From the NCBI GenBank assembly GCA_964370195.1, contig CAYJIH010000004.1, forward strand, positions 33,739 through 97,738: 64,000 nt of DNA. The letters run 5' to 3'. Position numbers and translations under genes: made by a program. Below the pieces are notes generated by a model. It was not told where the DNA came from. It saw nothing but the letters and a program-made list of their open reading frames with translations, and did not search any database. This document shows, in pieces, positions 50,853-59,623 of the stretch (within the stretch, counting starts at the first letter, position 1; the number at the start of each line of letters is the position of its first letter). Source of the DNA: JAAYCI01 sp964370195 (GTDB lineage: Bacteria; Bacillota; Clostridia; Oscillospirales; Ruminococcaceae).

Positions 50853-51185
50853 ATGCAGTACGATAGTATTTGTAATAACAGAGAGTTTGCGAGAATTTAT
50901 AAAAAAGGGAAATGTATTGTTCATAAAGAAGTTGTTGTTTATTATAAAAAAACAAACAGACAAAAAATTAGGGTTGGCATTACAGCCAGTAAAAAAGTGG
51001 GTAATGCAGTAAAAAGAAATAGAGCAAGGCGTGTTATTCGACATGCCATGGAAAATGTTTTAGTGCAGTGCACAGAAAATTCGTATGATATTGTATTTGT
51101 GGCAAGGGTAAGAACTGTTTCGCTTAAAAGCACACAGCTACAAAATTCACTGCAAGCTCTTTTTGAAAATGAGGGCCTAATTTAG
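50853..51185 (+). CDS. rnpA: Ribonuclease P protein component
   Basis: A 110-residue basic protein that binds RNase P RNA for 5' maturation of tRNA. It has NREFARIYKKGK at the start and the RNR motif KRNRARRVIRHAMEN at about residues 56-70, preceded by RVGITASKKVGNAVKRN. ATG 50853 is chosen since GGAGG lies before it and the typical N-terminus follows. The open frame further upstream runs through the terminator hairpin and is not coding. yidD follows 8 bases on. Confidence 0.95.
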   Translation: MQYDSICNNREFARIYKKGKCIVHKEVVVYYKKTNRQKIRVGITASKKVGNAVKRNRARRVIRHAMENVLVQCTENSYDIVFVARVRTVSLKSTQLQNSLQALFENEGLI

Positions 51186-51193
51186 GAAAATGA

Positions 51194-51451
51194 ATGATGA
51201 AACGAATATTGCTTTTTTTTATAAAAGGATATAAACGATGGGTATCACCTCTTTTGGGAAACAATTGCCGTTTCTCACCTACGTGCTCGGAATATGCAAT
51301 GGAAAGCATTGAAATTCATGGGTGCGTTAAAGGAATTTTGCTTTCTAGTTGGAGAATACTTCGTTGTAACCCTTTTGGTAAAGGTGGGTACGATCCACCA
51401 CCTTTGCGGGGTACGTGGGATAATCCAAACAAAAAATTGAGAAAAAATTAA
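51194..51451 (+). CDS. yidD: Membrane protein insertion efficiency factor YidD
   Basis: An 85-residue protein of the YidD family, which aids YidC in membrane insertion. LLFFIKGYKRWVSPLLGNNCRFSPTCSEYAMESIEIHG is the conserved core with its three Cys positions, and RCNPFGKGGYDPPP is the C-terminal signature. There are two consecutive ATG codons; the first (51194) is listed but the second is equally possible. It fits tightly between rnpA and yidC, as in most bacteria. Confidence 0.95.
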   Translation: MMKRILLFFIKGYKRWVSPLLGNNCRFSPTCSEYAMESIEIHGCVKGILLSSWRILRCNPFGKGGYDPPPLRGTWDNPNKKLRKN

Positions 51452-51469
51452 ATTTGGAAAGGCTTTTTT

Positions 51470-52729
51470 ATGATTAACTTTTTTGGCTTTTTAGGAACAC
51501 CGCTTGCATTTGTGATGCGATTTATTTATGATTTGGTTCTAAACTATGGTTGGACAATTATCATTTTCACAATTCTCATTCGCCTTGCTATGATTCCTCT
51601 TAGCTTGATGCAGCAGAAAAGTACAGCAAGAATGAGCGCCTACCAACCATTCATTAAAGATATTCAAAAAAAATGGGCCAATGACAAAGCACGGCAAAAT
51701 GAAGAAATGCAGAAGTTTTACCAAGAGCATAATATTAATATGACAGCCGGCTGTTTGCCTATGCTTTTAAATATGCTTGTTTTGTTTGGCATTATTGCCG
51801 TAATTCAAGCGCCGCTTCAATACATGGTGGGCATGCCGCAAGAACAAATTGAAAATAGTGTTGTTATCATAGCGCACCACAGAAGTGATATTGAAGATGT
51901 AAGCAGCAGTGATTATACCATTCAATCTTTGCTTATTGGCGAGATGAAGGAGAATCCACAATGGTTTATAGAGGGTGTGGAAAACGAAGCCGGAAATCTT
52001 GTAAAAGTGGATGAAGAGTGGGTTGAGGAAGTTCAGAATTTTAATTTTGAATTTTTAGGGATGAACTTGGCAGAAAGCCCAACAATGAATTTTAATATCT
52101 ATTTAATTCTTCCAATTTTATCCATTCTTACCATGCTTGGATCTCAAATTATTTTAATGAGAACAGGTGGCATGGCCGGCCAAACAAAAAATACTATGTT
52201 AATTATGACAATTAGTATGGGTGTTATGTTCGGATTCTTTGCATTCACAGTACCTGTTGGCTTCTCGCTTTATTATACAGTATCTAACATTGCAATGACA
52301 TTACAGCAATTGGTATTAAAACAAATTTACGACCCTAAAAAAATTACTGAACAACTTAAAAAACAAATCGAAGAGAAAAAAGCAGAGAAAAAGACAAAGA
52401 AAACAGTGCAAGTAACGAACAAAGAGGGAAAAGTAGAAACAAAACAAATGACAGATGCTGAAATTGCAAAGTTGCGTTTAGAAAAAGCAAGGCAATTGGA
52501 TGAAGAAAAATATTTAAATAACGATGAAAATGCTGATACAACCGAAGACGATAAAAATAGTAAAAAAATAGAAGAAAAAGAAGCAGAAGTAATTACTGAA
52601 AAAACAGAAGAAAATAAAGAGCCTGTGACTTCTATTAAAGAGGAAACAGCAAAAAATACAGAACCATATAAGCCGGGAAGAAGAAAAAGGGCCACGAATA
52701 AAAAAGATGAAGAAAAGGGGGAAAAATAA
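51470..52729 (+). CDS. yidC: Membrane protein insertase YidC/OxaA
   Basis: A 419-residue insertase that places proteins in the cytoplasmic membrane. The first TM segment is near the N-terminus with no lipoprotein signal. YDLVLNYGWTIIIFTILIRLAMIPL and QKKWANDKARQNEEMQKFYQEHNINMTAGCLPMLLNM are typical, with the helical hairpin and hydrophilic groove Arg. Further TM segments lie near 205-290. The last 120 residues are a highly charged Glu/Lys-rich tail, longer than usual, probably for ribosome contact. GGAAAGG lies before the ATG. jag follows two bases after the stop. Confidence 0.95.
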   Translation: MINFFGFLGTPLAFVMRFIYDLVLNYGWTIIIFTILIRLAMIPLSLMQQKSTARMSAYQPFIKDIQKKWANDKARQNEEMQKFYQEHNINMTAGCLPMLLNMLVLFGIIAVIQAPLQYMVGMPQEQIENSVVIIAHHRSDIEDVSSSDYTIQSLLIGEMKENPQWFIEGVENEAGNLVKVDEEWVEEVQNFNFEFLGMNLAESPTMNFNIYLILPILSILTMLGSQIILMRTGGMAGQTKNTMLIMTISMGVMFGFFAFTVPVGFSLYYTVSNIAMTLQQLVLKQIYDPKKITEQLKKQIEEKKAEKKTKKTVQVTNKEGKVETKQMTDAEIAKLRLEKARQLDEEKYLNNDENADTTEDDKNSKKIEEKEAEVITEKTEENKEPVTSIKEETAKNTEPYKPGRRKRATNKKDEEKGEK

Positions 52730-52731
52730 AA

Positions 52732-53823
52732 ATGAGAGAAGTAATTACAAAAGGGAAAACAGTAGAAGCTGCAACTGAGGCTGCCTGTGCCGAGCTTGGC
52801 AAAAGCAGGGATGAGGTTAGTGTAGAGATATTGGAAATGCCGGTTCGAAAATTATTTAGAAGTATTCCGGCAAAAGTGCGTGTTCAAGTGTTGGAAGACA
52901 AAATAAAAGAAGAAGAAATAATAGAGAAAAAAACACGTGAAAAACAGTTACAAAAAGAAGCTGAAATAAAACCGGAAAAAACAAATATACAAAAAAATAA
53001 AGAAAAAGAACAACCTGCTCAAGAAGAGAAAAAGCCTACCCCTAGAAAAAAAGACACCGTATTAGAAAAAGAGCCTGAAATTGAGATAAACATTAGTGAA
53101 AATATTGCAGTGCAAAAAGCAGTAACCTATTTGCAAGAAGTATTTTCTGCACTGGGTGTTGAAAGTATGAATGTATCTGCTTTTCACCAAGGAGAAGCCA
53201 CACTGCTTCGTGTTGAATGCGAGGGGTTAAGCGAAATGCTAGATATTCGTGGCGAAACCATTCAAGCGATGAGCTACTTGGTGGATCGTTCTGTAAACCG
53301 TGGTGTGGATAAAAAAGACGAACAGTATCTTAAAATTCGTTTAGATATCGAAGGGTATCGCAACAGAAGAGAGCATGAACTTGTGGCTTTAGCAGAGCGT
53401 ACAGCAGCAGACGTACTCAAGTCGAAACGAAGCAGAACATTATCCCCTATGAACCCTTACGAGCGTTTAATTGTACACACCACGATTAGTGAAATTGATG
53501 GCGTTACAAGCGAATCAATTGGAAACGATCTTGATAGGCGTGTGGTGATTCGCTCTAACGAGGCAAAAGGAAATGATAGAGATGGCCGCGGTGGTAGACG
53601 CAATGGAAAACGTTCGAAACAAAATGGACGCAATGGGAACAGAAGTGGGCAAGATCGTTATGATAAAAATAAAGCAGAAAATATTCAAAAAACAAGCTCT
53701 GCGCCACCCAGAGAGTTTGCAGACAAAAAACGTGATGAACAAAAGGAACCCGTGGTACCAAAACGCAGAGAATCAATTCATGATGGGGATGACCTGCCAT
53801 TATACGGTAAAATAGAACTGTAA
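52732..53823 (+). CDS. jag: Jag/KhpB RNA-binding protein with Arg/Gly-rich tail
   Basis: A 363-residue RNA-binding protein (SpoIIIJ-associated, KhpB). It has a Jag_N domain (about 1-52), a Lys/Glu linker (about 55-115), a KH domain with LDIRGETIQAMSYLVDR (about 165-190) and an R3H domain with EGYRNRREHELVALAERTA and MNPYERLIVHTTI (about 205-265). Past residue 280 there is an added Arg/Gly/Asn-rich, then Lys-rich tail of some 80 residues that most Jag proteins lack. It is cotranscribed with yidC, as is standard. It closes the rightward origin operon before a convergent gene pair. Confidence 0.94.
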   Translation: MREVITKGKTVEAATEAACAELGKSRDEVSVEILEMPVRKLFRSIPAKVRVQVLEDKIKEEEIIEKKTREKQLQKEAEIKPEKTNIQKNKEKEQPAQEEKKPTPRKKDTVLEKEPEIEINISENIAVQKAVTYLQEVFSALGVESMNVSAFHQGEATLLRVECEGLSEMLDIRGETIQAMSYLVDRSVNRGVDKKDEQYLKIRLDIEGYRNRREHELVALAERTAADVLKSKRSRTLSPMNPYERLIVHTTISEIDGVTSESIGNDLDRRVVIRSNEAKGNDRDGRGGRRNGKRSKQNGRNGNRSGQDRYDKNKAENIQKTSSAPPREFADKKRDEQKEPVVPKRRESIHDGDDLPLYGKIEL

Positions 53824-53829
53824 AAAAAT

Positions 53830-53867
53830 GCCTGCTGAATTAACCAGAAAGCGTTAATTCAGTAGGC
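53830..53867. terminator. Terminator between jag and the DUF2752 gene
   Basis: A 15-bp stem (53830-53844 with 53853-53867, one G-T pair) with an 8-base loop. The minus strand runs into seven T, the plus strand into GTTCTTT, so termination is stronger for the leftward gene. Confidence 0.85.
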
Positions 53868-53881
53868 GTTCTTTCATAACA

Positions 53882-54283
53882 TTATAGTTGTGGTGCAAGA
53901 AAAGTGAAATATGGCAAATTTCTTAAAATCCCATATAAAAGGCCAATAATTGCTAAAATGATACAGCCAGTATTTTCAATTTTATAGTGTATTTTTAAAG
54001 GTTTATTAGCTATATAATAATACGAACGTATGATATAGCAATATATAATAAAGGGAATGGCAATAAATATAATAATATTATATCGAAGTGCAGAATACAA
54101 TTGTAGTTGAGAAATAGAATAAAGTGCACGAAATGTGCCACATCCAGGGCAATGAAGGCCGGTAAGCCAATGAATGGGGCAAGGTATGCCAATACCAAAA
54201 ACAGAATAGATAATCAGTAAAAATATACCCAATAAAAGAAGTAAAATAGTAGATGTAGTTAAATAAAAAATTCTTTTTTTCAT
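53882..54283 (-). CDS. DUF2752 membrane protein
   Basis: A 133-residue membrane protein with three or four hydrophobic segments. The conserved motif CPxxxLTGLHCPGCGTFRALYSI (about residues 35-58) is the DUF2752 signature. The family is unstudied; the CxxC pair suggests metal or redox chemistry. Its ATG follows the stop of the DUF4234 gene directly with no ribosome site, indicating coupling to that gene. The pair is inserted leftward between jag and mnmE. Confidence 0.88.
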   Translation of the reverse strand: MKKRIFYLTTSTILLLLLGIFLLIIYSVFGIGIPCPIHWLTGLHCPGCGTFRALYSISQLQLYSALRYNIIIFIAIPFIIYCYIIRSYYYIANKPLKIHYKIENTGCIILAIIGLLYGILRNLPYFTFLAPQL

Positions 54284-54712
54284 TTATCGATAGGAGGCAG
54301 GTGGTGGGTTTTGCTCATAGGAGCCACTGTTTGCCATATTTTTAGAAGGAAGTGAGGGTGGTTTTATAGAATATATCTTGTTAAAATCATCCTGAATAAT
54401 GCATAATATTATAATAGAAAAACCAAATAAAAATAAAAATAAATATAATAAAACACGGTTGGAATCACAGGGAATATTGTATTTTTTCAAAAGTTCCGGT
54501 GCAAGAACTCCCCATTTATAATAAGCAAATAACGTAAATACGCCACATGTTATAATAGATATGAAAACGAACAGGCCGGGTGAAACACTTAAATCGCTGT
54601 TTAAATTTTCTTTTTCAAATGAGCTTGCGATGACATATAGCCAATATAAACCATATATGCCACATGTAATTAGTGTAAGAAACACTGATAATGCAATATT
54701 TTTAGTCTGCAT
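54284..54712 (-). CDS. DUF4234 membrane protein
   Basis: A 142-residue protein with three hydrophobic segments and a polar Pro/Ser/Asn-rich C-terminal tail. VFLTLITCGIYGLYWLYVIASSFEKENL and a second SIITCGVFTLFAYYKWG match DUF4234, whose repeats resemble small TM domains. AAAGGA precedes the ATG. It pairs with the DUF2752 gene, which starts right after its stop. Function is unknown. Confidence 0.85.
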   Translation of the reverse strand: MQTKNIALSVFLTLITCGIYGLYWLYVIASSFEKENLNSDLSVSPGLFVFISIITCGVFTLFAYYKWGVLAPELLKKYNIPCDSNRVLLYLFLFLFGFSIIILCIIQDDFNKIYSIKPPSLPSKNMANSGSYEQNPPPASYR

Positions 54713-54800
54713 ATTTTTATCCTTTATTTAATAATAATTTAAATAATTGTATCGTAAATGAAAATAAAAGTCAATTTATGTATATATTTACTACCCAAAT

Positions 54801-54830
54801 TTGCATTGTTTACAGTGTTTCTATTATAAT
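54801..54830 (+). promoter_or_regulatory. Promoter of mnmE
   Basis: TTGCAT (54801-54806) and TATAAT (54825-54830) are 18 bases apart. Transcription starts near 54837, about 35 bases before mnmE. Confidence 0.7.
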
Positions 54831-54871
54831 AGTGAATAATAAAATATTTATAGAGAAATTAGGTAAAAATA

Positions 54872-56242
54872 ATGAATAATACAATTATTGCCATTGCAAC
54901 ACCTCCGGGGCAAGGAGGCATTTCTGTTTTGCGGATGTCTGGAGAGAATGCACTTGCAATTGCAGATGATGTAATAAAATTAAAAAACCAAAATAAATGC
55001 ATTAAAGACATGCCCGGTTATACAGCAGCATATGGGCATGTGATGGATAAAGATGAAGTGATTGATGATGTAGTGGCCTTGGTATTTCGCAAGCCAAACA
55101 GTTTTACCGGCGAAGATACTGTGGAGATAAGTTGCCATGGTGGAGATTGGATTAGCCAAAAAGTTTTGCAAGTTTTTCTAAGTTATGGCGCTAACATGGC
55201 TGCCGCCGGTGAGTTTACAAAAAGAGCATTTCTTAATAATAAAATTTCCTTAGCACAAGCGGAAGGTGTTATGGAATTGATTTCAGCAAATTCAATGCAA
55301 CAGGCAATTTGTGCACGTTCAATGCTGGATGGTAAAACAAATAAAAAGGTGGATGAAATTAAATCGAAGCTGATGGATCAAAGCATACATTTAAGTGCGT
55401 GGATGGATTATCCTGAAGAAGAGGTAGAAGAGGTAGAAGAGCAAAAATTTACTGCAGAGATCCATGAATGTAGAATGAAAATGGATGACATATTGTCTGA
55501 ATATGATGAAATAAATAGAATGAAAAATGGGTTAAAAATTGTTATATTTGGGAATCCAAATGTTGGAAAATCAACAATTTTTAATGTATTATTAGGAAAA
55601 AATAGGGCGATTACGACACCTATTGCCGGAACAACAAGAGATATTTTAATAGATGAGCTGAATTTACAGGGATATCCCATTTTTTTATATGATACAGCGG
55701 GAATTAGGGACAGTATTGACCCAATTGAGGCAGAGGGAATTAAGAGAACAACACAAGAACTTGATAAGGCAGATATGCTTTTGGCTGTTTTCGATGCAGG
55801 AAACACAAATGATGATAAACAAAATTTGTACCTAGATTATGCGGATGTTCCCAAAATTGCTATTATTAATAAAAACGATTTATCGATTGATATCCCAGAT
55901 TCTGTTGATAGAGATTCTTTTGATGATATTGTCTCCATTAGTGCTAAAGAAAAACCGGAAGATGCGGAAATACTTATAAAAAATTCGATAATTCGTACTT
56001 TAGAGCTTAGAAATATAGATCCAAACGTGTATACACTTATGAGTGATAGGCAGGTCAAAGAGTTAAGAAATGCTCAATTAGAACTTGTTTTGATAGAAGA
56101 AGAAGCTAAAATAGGAATAATTTATGATATAGCGATGGAAAGATTACGATGTGCTTTACAGTCACTTTCTTTCCTTAGTGGTGAAAATCCAACGGATGAA
56201 ATGATTGACCAAATTTTTGAACGATTTTGTGTTGGAAAATAG
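54872..56242 (+). CDS. mnmE: tRNA uridine-5-carboxymethylaminomethyl modification GTPase MnmE
   Basis: A 456-residue GTPase that with MnmG modifies the wobble uridine of tRNAs such as Glu(UUC), Lys and Gln. The N-terminal folate-binding domain starts with TIIAIATPPGQGGISVLRMSG. The G domain has GNPNVGKSTIFN (about 226), PIAGTTRD, DTAGIRD and NKND. The C-terminus is FCVGK with the catalytic Cys. The ribosome site is weak (TTAGG). mnmG follows after 234 bases, and a substrate tRNA-Glu(UUC) is encoded at 63.0 kb. Codons here are AT-rich (ATA, AGA common). Confidence 0.97.
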   Translation: MNNTIIAIATPPGQGGISVLRMSGENALAIADDVIKLKNQNKCIKDMPGYTAAYGHVMDKDEVIDDVVALVFRKPNSFTGEDTVEISCHGGDWISQKVLQVFLSYGANMAAAGEFTKRAFLNNKISLAQAEGVMELISANSMQQAICARSMLDGKTNKKVDEIKSKLMDQSIHLSAWMDYPEEEVEEVEEQKFTAEIHECRMKMDDILSEYDEINRMKNGLKIVIFGNPNVGKSTIFNVLLGKNRAITTPIAGTTRDILIDELNLQGYPIFLYDTAGIRDSIDPIEAEGIKRTTQELDKADMLLAVFDAGNTNDDKQNLYLDYADVPKIAIINKNDLSIDIPDSVDRDSFDDIVSISAKEKPEDAEILIKNSIIRTLELRNIDPNVYTLMSDRQVKELRNAQLELVLIEEEAKIGIIYDIAMERLRCALQSLSFLSGENPTDEMIDQIFERFCVGK

Positions 56243-56476
56243 ATGTAACAACACAATAGGATAAATGTTGAAAAATCACTCTTTTGTATATTTCATAAAA
56301 TAATACATTTCACAACGATGAGTAAGTCGATTAGAAAGAAATTATTTTATTAGAAGGCAAATTTTCCTAGTATTGGAAATATAGGTATATTTCAACCGTA
56401 TCTCTTAATAGTCCAGTTTTTGATATATTTGAAGATGATATTTTATATTTTGTGAAGAAAAAGAAAGGATGGTTGC

Positions 56477-58351
56477 ATGAATTTATTCGACATAATTGTA
56501 ATTGGTGCAGGGCATGCGGGGATAGAAGCAGCTTTATGTGGTGCACGGTTGGGACTAAAAACAGCAATTATAACAATGAGCTTAGACATGATTGCAAACC
56601 TTCCATGTAACCCAAGCATTGGTGGAACGGCAAAAGGGCACCTTGTACGAGAAATTGATGCCCTTGGTGGGTTTATGGGAATTGCAGCAGATTCAACAAT
56701 GATACAAAGTAGAATGTTAAACAAGGGAAAAGGTGCAGCAGTACAAAGTTTGAGAAACCAAACGGATAGAAATGCTTATCACCTTTATGCAAAGCATACA
56801 CTTGAAAGTCAAGATAATTTAACAATATTACAAGATGAAGTTGATAGTTTGATTGTTGAAAATGCAACAATTAAAGGGCTACACTTGAAATCTGAGTATT
56901 GTTTATATGCAAATTCTGTTGTTATTGCCTGTGGAACATTCTTAAATTCAGAAATATTTATTGGAAATACAAGTTATTCTTCCGGGCCAGATAATAGTCG
57001 ATCTGCAACAAGCCTTAGTTTGTCAATTCAGCACTATCTTCCCAATATCCGTCGCTTTAAAACAGGCACACCGGCGCGGGTTCATAAAAATACAATTAAT
57101 TTTGATAAAATGACGTTGCAAAAGGGTGATTCTGTTGTATTTCCGTTCAGTTTTATGACAGAAAAATTACTTATAAATCAGTCCGAATGTTATATTACAC
57201 ATACAAACGAAGAAACACACAATATTATTAAAAAAAACATTGAAAAATCAGCCATATATTCTGGAAATATTGTTGGTGTTGGTCCGCGTTATTGCCCTAG
57301 CATAGAGGACAAAATTGTTCGTTTTCCAGACAAGGAAAGACATCAGCTTTTTGTGGAGCCGTGTGGTTTAAATACGAATGAAATGTATTTACAGGGAATG
57401 TCCAGTGCATTGCCTGTGAGCGTGCAACTTGAAATGTATCGTTCCATTCAAGGTTTAGAAAATGTTGATATTATGCGTCCTGCATACGCTATTGAGTATG
57501 ATTGTATTGATCCCACATTGCTAAAGCTAAATTTGGAAACAAAGACAGTGCAAGGTTTGTTTTTAGCAGGTCAAATCAATGGAACATCAGGATATGAGGA
57601 AGCGGCTGCACAGGGACTTGTGGCTGGTATAAATGCAGCTTGCTATTGCCGAAATGCAAAGCCGGTAATATTCGATCGCTCTCAAAGCTATATAGGCACC
57701 TTAGTTGATGATATTGTTACGAAGGGTGTTTTAGATCCATACCGTTTGATGACAAGTCGAAGTGAGCATCGTTTGTCTTTACGGCAAGACAATGCAGATG
57801 AGCGCTTAACGCCACTGGGGTATGAGATTGGACTTGTAACAGAAAATAGGTGGAATAAATTCCAAAAAGAAATTAATATTAAAAATAATGAAATAAATCG
57901 ATTGAAAAAATGTAACCTAAAACCAGAAAAAATAAATTCGCTTTTATTGGATGTTGGCTATGCAGAAATAACACAGTCAATTTATGCAGATAAGCTTTTG
58001 AAACGACCGAATGTTTCATATGCTGATATTGTTAAAATTGTTGGATTGAATTCAGATATGACATTCATGCTAGAAGCAAAGCTAGAGGCAGAAATTAAAT
58101 ATGAAGGTTATATCAAAAAACATAAGGATAAGGTTTCAGGTGATGACAAACGATCTAATATTGTGATTCCTGTACAGTTTGATTTTACATCTTTACATGG
58201 ATTGCGTTTGGAAGCAAGAGAAAAATTGCAAAAAATACAGCCACAAACACTTGGGCAGGCTGCCCGGGTTCCTGGTGTAACACCGAATGACATTGATCAG
58301 TTGGAAATTTATTTGAAACTATTTAGGAAAAATAATGAAAGTGTGAAATAA
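56477..58351 (+). CDS. mnmG: tRNA uridine-5-carboxymethylaminomethyl modification enzyme MnmG
   Basis: A 624-residue FAD enzyme working with MnmE. The dinucleotide-binding start IIVIGAGHAGIEAAL (about 5-19) is followed by NPSIGGTAKGHLVREIDALGG, the family signature. FFKTG-like RRFKTGTPARVH and the catalytic Cys-containing SGPDNSRSATSLS region are present. ATP is not used. The C-terminal helical domain contacts MnmE. AAAGGATGG precedes the ATG. Like mnmE it is AT-rich. rsmG follows after about 200 bases, as in B. subtilis. Confidence 0.97.
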   Translation: MNLFDIIVIGAGHAGIEAALCGARLGLKTAIITMSLDMIANLPCNPSIGGTAKGHLVREIDALGGFMGIAADSTMIQSRMLNKGKGAAVQSLRNQTDRNAYHLYAKHTLESQDNLTILQDEVDSLIVENATIKGLHLKSEYCLYANSVVIACGTFLNSEIFIGNTSYSSGPDNSRSATSLSLSIQHYLPNIRRFKTGTPARVHKNTINFDKMTLQKGDSVVFPFSFMTEKLLINQSECYITHTNEETHNIIKKNIEKSAIYSGNIVGVGPRYCPSIEDKIVRFPDKERHQLFVEPCGLNTNEMYLQGMSSALPVSVQLEMYRSIQGLENVDIMRPAYAIEYDCIDPTLLKLNLETKTVQGLFLAGQINGTSGYEEAAAQGLVAGINAACYCRNAKPVIFDRSQSYIGTLVDDIVTKGVLDPYRLMTSRSEHRLSLRQDNADERLTPLGYEIGLVTENRWNKFQKEINIKNNEINRLKKCNLKPEKINSLLLDVGYAEITQSIYADKLLKRPNVSYADIVKIVGLNSDMTFMLEAKLEAEIKYEGYIKKHKDKVSGDDKRSNIVIPVQFDFTSLHGLRLEAREKLQKIQPQTLGQAARVPGVTPNDIDQLEIYLKLFRKNNESVK

Positions 58352-58554
58352 TTATAAATTTTTATATGTATAAATAAACGATAGTATGTAAAAATTATTT
58401 TTATATATTTTATTTATAATAATTTGTTGAAAATTTGTATATATTTTTATATTTACGTTTTAATTTTATTTCTAATGAAAGATGCATTCGTTACCATGGC
58501 TAGAAATCGTATAGAAGGCATAAATTATTATAATTGTTAGGTGGTTTACACTTT

Positions 58555-59250
58555 ATGGATAAGGCAAGATTGAAGGAAAAAGCAGCAAAATATGATATTT
58601 TACTTTCTGAGACACAACTTGATTTATGTGCAGAATATGCAAAGCTTATAGTAGAATGGAATAAAAAAATTAATATTACTGCTATTATAGATGCGGAAGG
58701 TATGGAGAATAAACATTTTATTGATAGTATGCTTTTGGCGGTACAAGCCGAAATTCAAGGGCATGTGGCAGACGTGGGAACCGGTGCCGGTTTTCCAGGT
58801 ATCGTTTTGAAGATTTGCAAGCCAGATATTGAGCTTACATTGATTGAATCGAATAACAAGAAAATAGGGTTTTTACAGCACGTAAGCAGTTCTTTAGGGT
58901 TGAATGCTGCTTTTTTGAATATGAGGGCTGAGGATGTTGCTAAAAGCTCGTACAGAGAGAGTTTTGATGTGGTTACGGCACGTGCCGTTTCTGCTCTACC
59001 GATGCTTAGTGAACTGTGCATGCCTTTAGTAAAGAAAAATGGATGGTTTATTCCTATGAAAGGGCGAAACAACGATGAATTTTTGAGTGCAAAAAATGCA
59101 ATTTCATTGTTGGGTGGCATGTGTAAGCAAGAGAAATCTTATGAGCTACCAGATGAATCGCAACGAAGTTTATATTTCATACAAAAAATTCAAAGCACAA
59201 ATGCAAAGTATCCAAGGCATATGGGAAAAATTAAAAAGTCTCCATTATAA
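58555..59250 (+). CDS. rsmG: 16S rRNA m7G527 methyltransferase RsmG
   Basis: A 231-residue SAM-dependent methyltransferase that modifies G527 of 16S rRNA. GHVADVGTGAGFPGIVLKI (about 75-93) binds SAM, and VVTARAVSALPMLSELC is the second signature. ATG 58555 is used, with TTAGGTGG about 10 bases before it; the in-frame ATG at 58534 is upstream of the ribosome site. Its stop is followed immediately, without a gap, by the first parS site. Confidence 0.95.
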   Translation: MDKARLKEKAAKYDILLSETQLDLCAEYAKLIVEWNKKINITAIIDAEGMENKHFIDSMLLAVQAEIQGHVADVGTGAGFPGIVLKICKPDIELTLIESNNKKIGFLQHVSSSLGLNAAFLNMRAEDVAKSSYRESFDVVTARAVSALPMLSELCMPLVKKNGWFIPMKGRNNDEFLSAKNAISLLGGMCKQEKSYELPDESQRSLYFIQKIQSTNAKYPRHMGKIKKSPL

Positions 59251-59266
59251 TGTTCCACGTGGAACA
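59251..59266. other. parS site 1
   Basis: The perfect 16-bp palindrome TGTTCCACGTGGAACA starts right after the rsmG stop codon. It is one base pair per arm away from the classical TGTTTCACGTGAAACA, and is the ParB/Spo0J loading site. Confidence 0.95.
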
Positions 59267-59412
59267 TTTTTGCTTACAAAAGAATAGTTATTCCTAATGT
59301 TTCTTTCCTGTTGTTGCATATCTTTCTTTATATTTCCTGTTTTTGTTCCAAATGAACAAGAAATTTATGTTATTAAGTTATAGAGGTAAAAAGATGAAAA
59401 TCTCTTCTATTA

Positions 59413-59428
59413 TGTTCCACGTGGAACA
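59413..59428. other. parS site 2
   Basis: A second exact copy of TGTTCCACGTGGAACA, 162 bases from the first. Two sites close to the origin are normal for Firmicutes. Confidence 0.95.
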
Positions 59429-59476
59429 TAATACGAGGGGATTTTTAACATATTGCTTTTTTTCCAGCGCGTGGTG

Positions 59477-59485
59477 TGCTATAAT
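59477..59485 (+). promoter_or_regulatory. Extended -10 promoter of parA
   Basis: TGC-TATAAT at 59477-59485 fits an extended -10. A TTGCTT lies 21 bases upstream, too far for a normal -35. Confidence 0.55.
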
Positions 59486-59623
59486 TCAAAATAACAAAGA
59501 AATTTGGACGTGGTATTTCTTCTGTATGACAGTTCTAAAGTAAAAATACTTTTTCTTCTTAACAATATTTCGTAAAAATAGAAACATAAATACAAGAGTT
59601 TAATGCTTAGGGAGGCAACGAAA

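Larger units (their letters stand above)
59267..59623. other. Non-coding centromere region before parA
   Basis: A gap of about 360 bases with the second parS (59413-59428), an imperfect parS-like TGTTCCAAATGAACA at 59344-59358, and an extended -10 promoter for parA (59477-59485). I see no gene. Confidence 0.7.
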
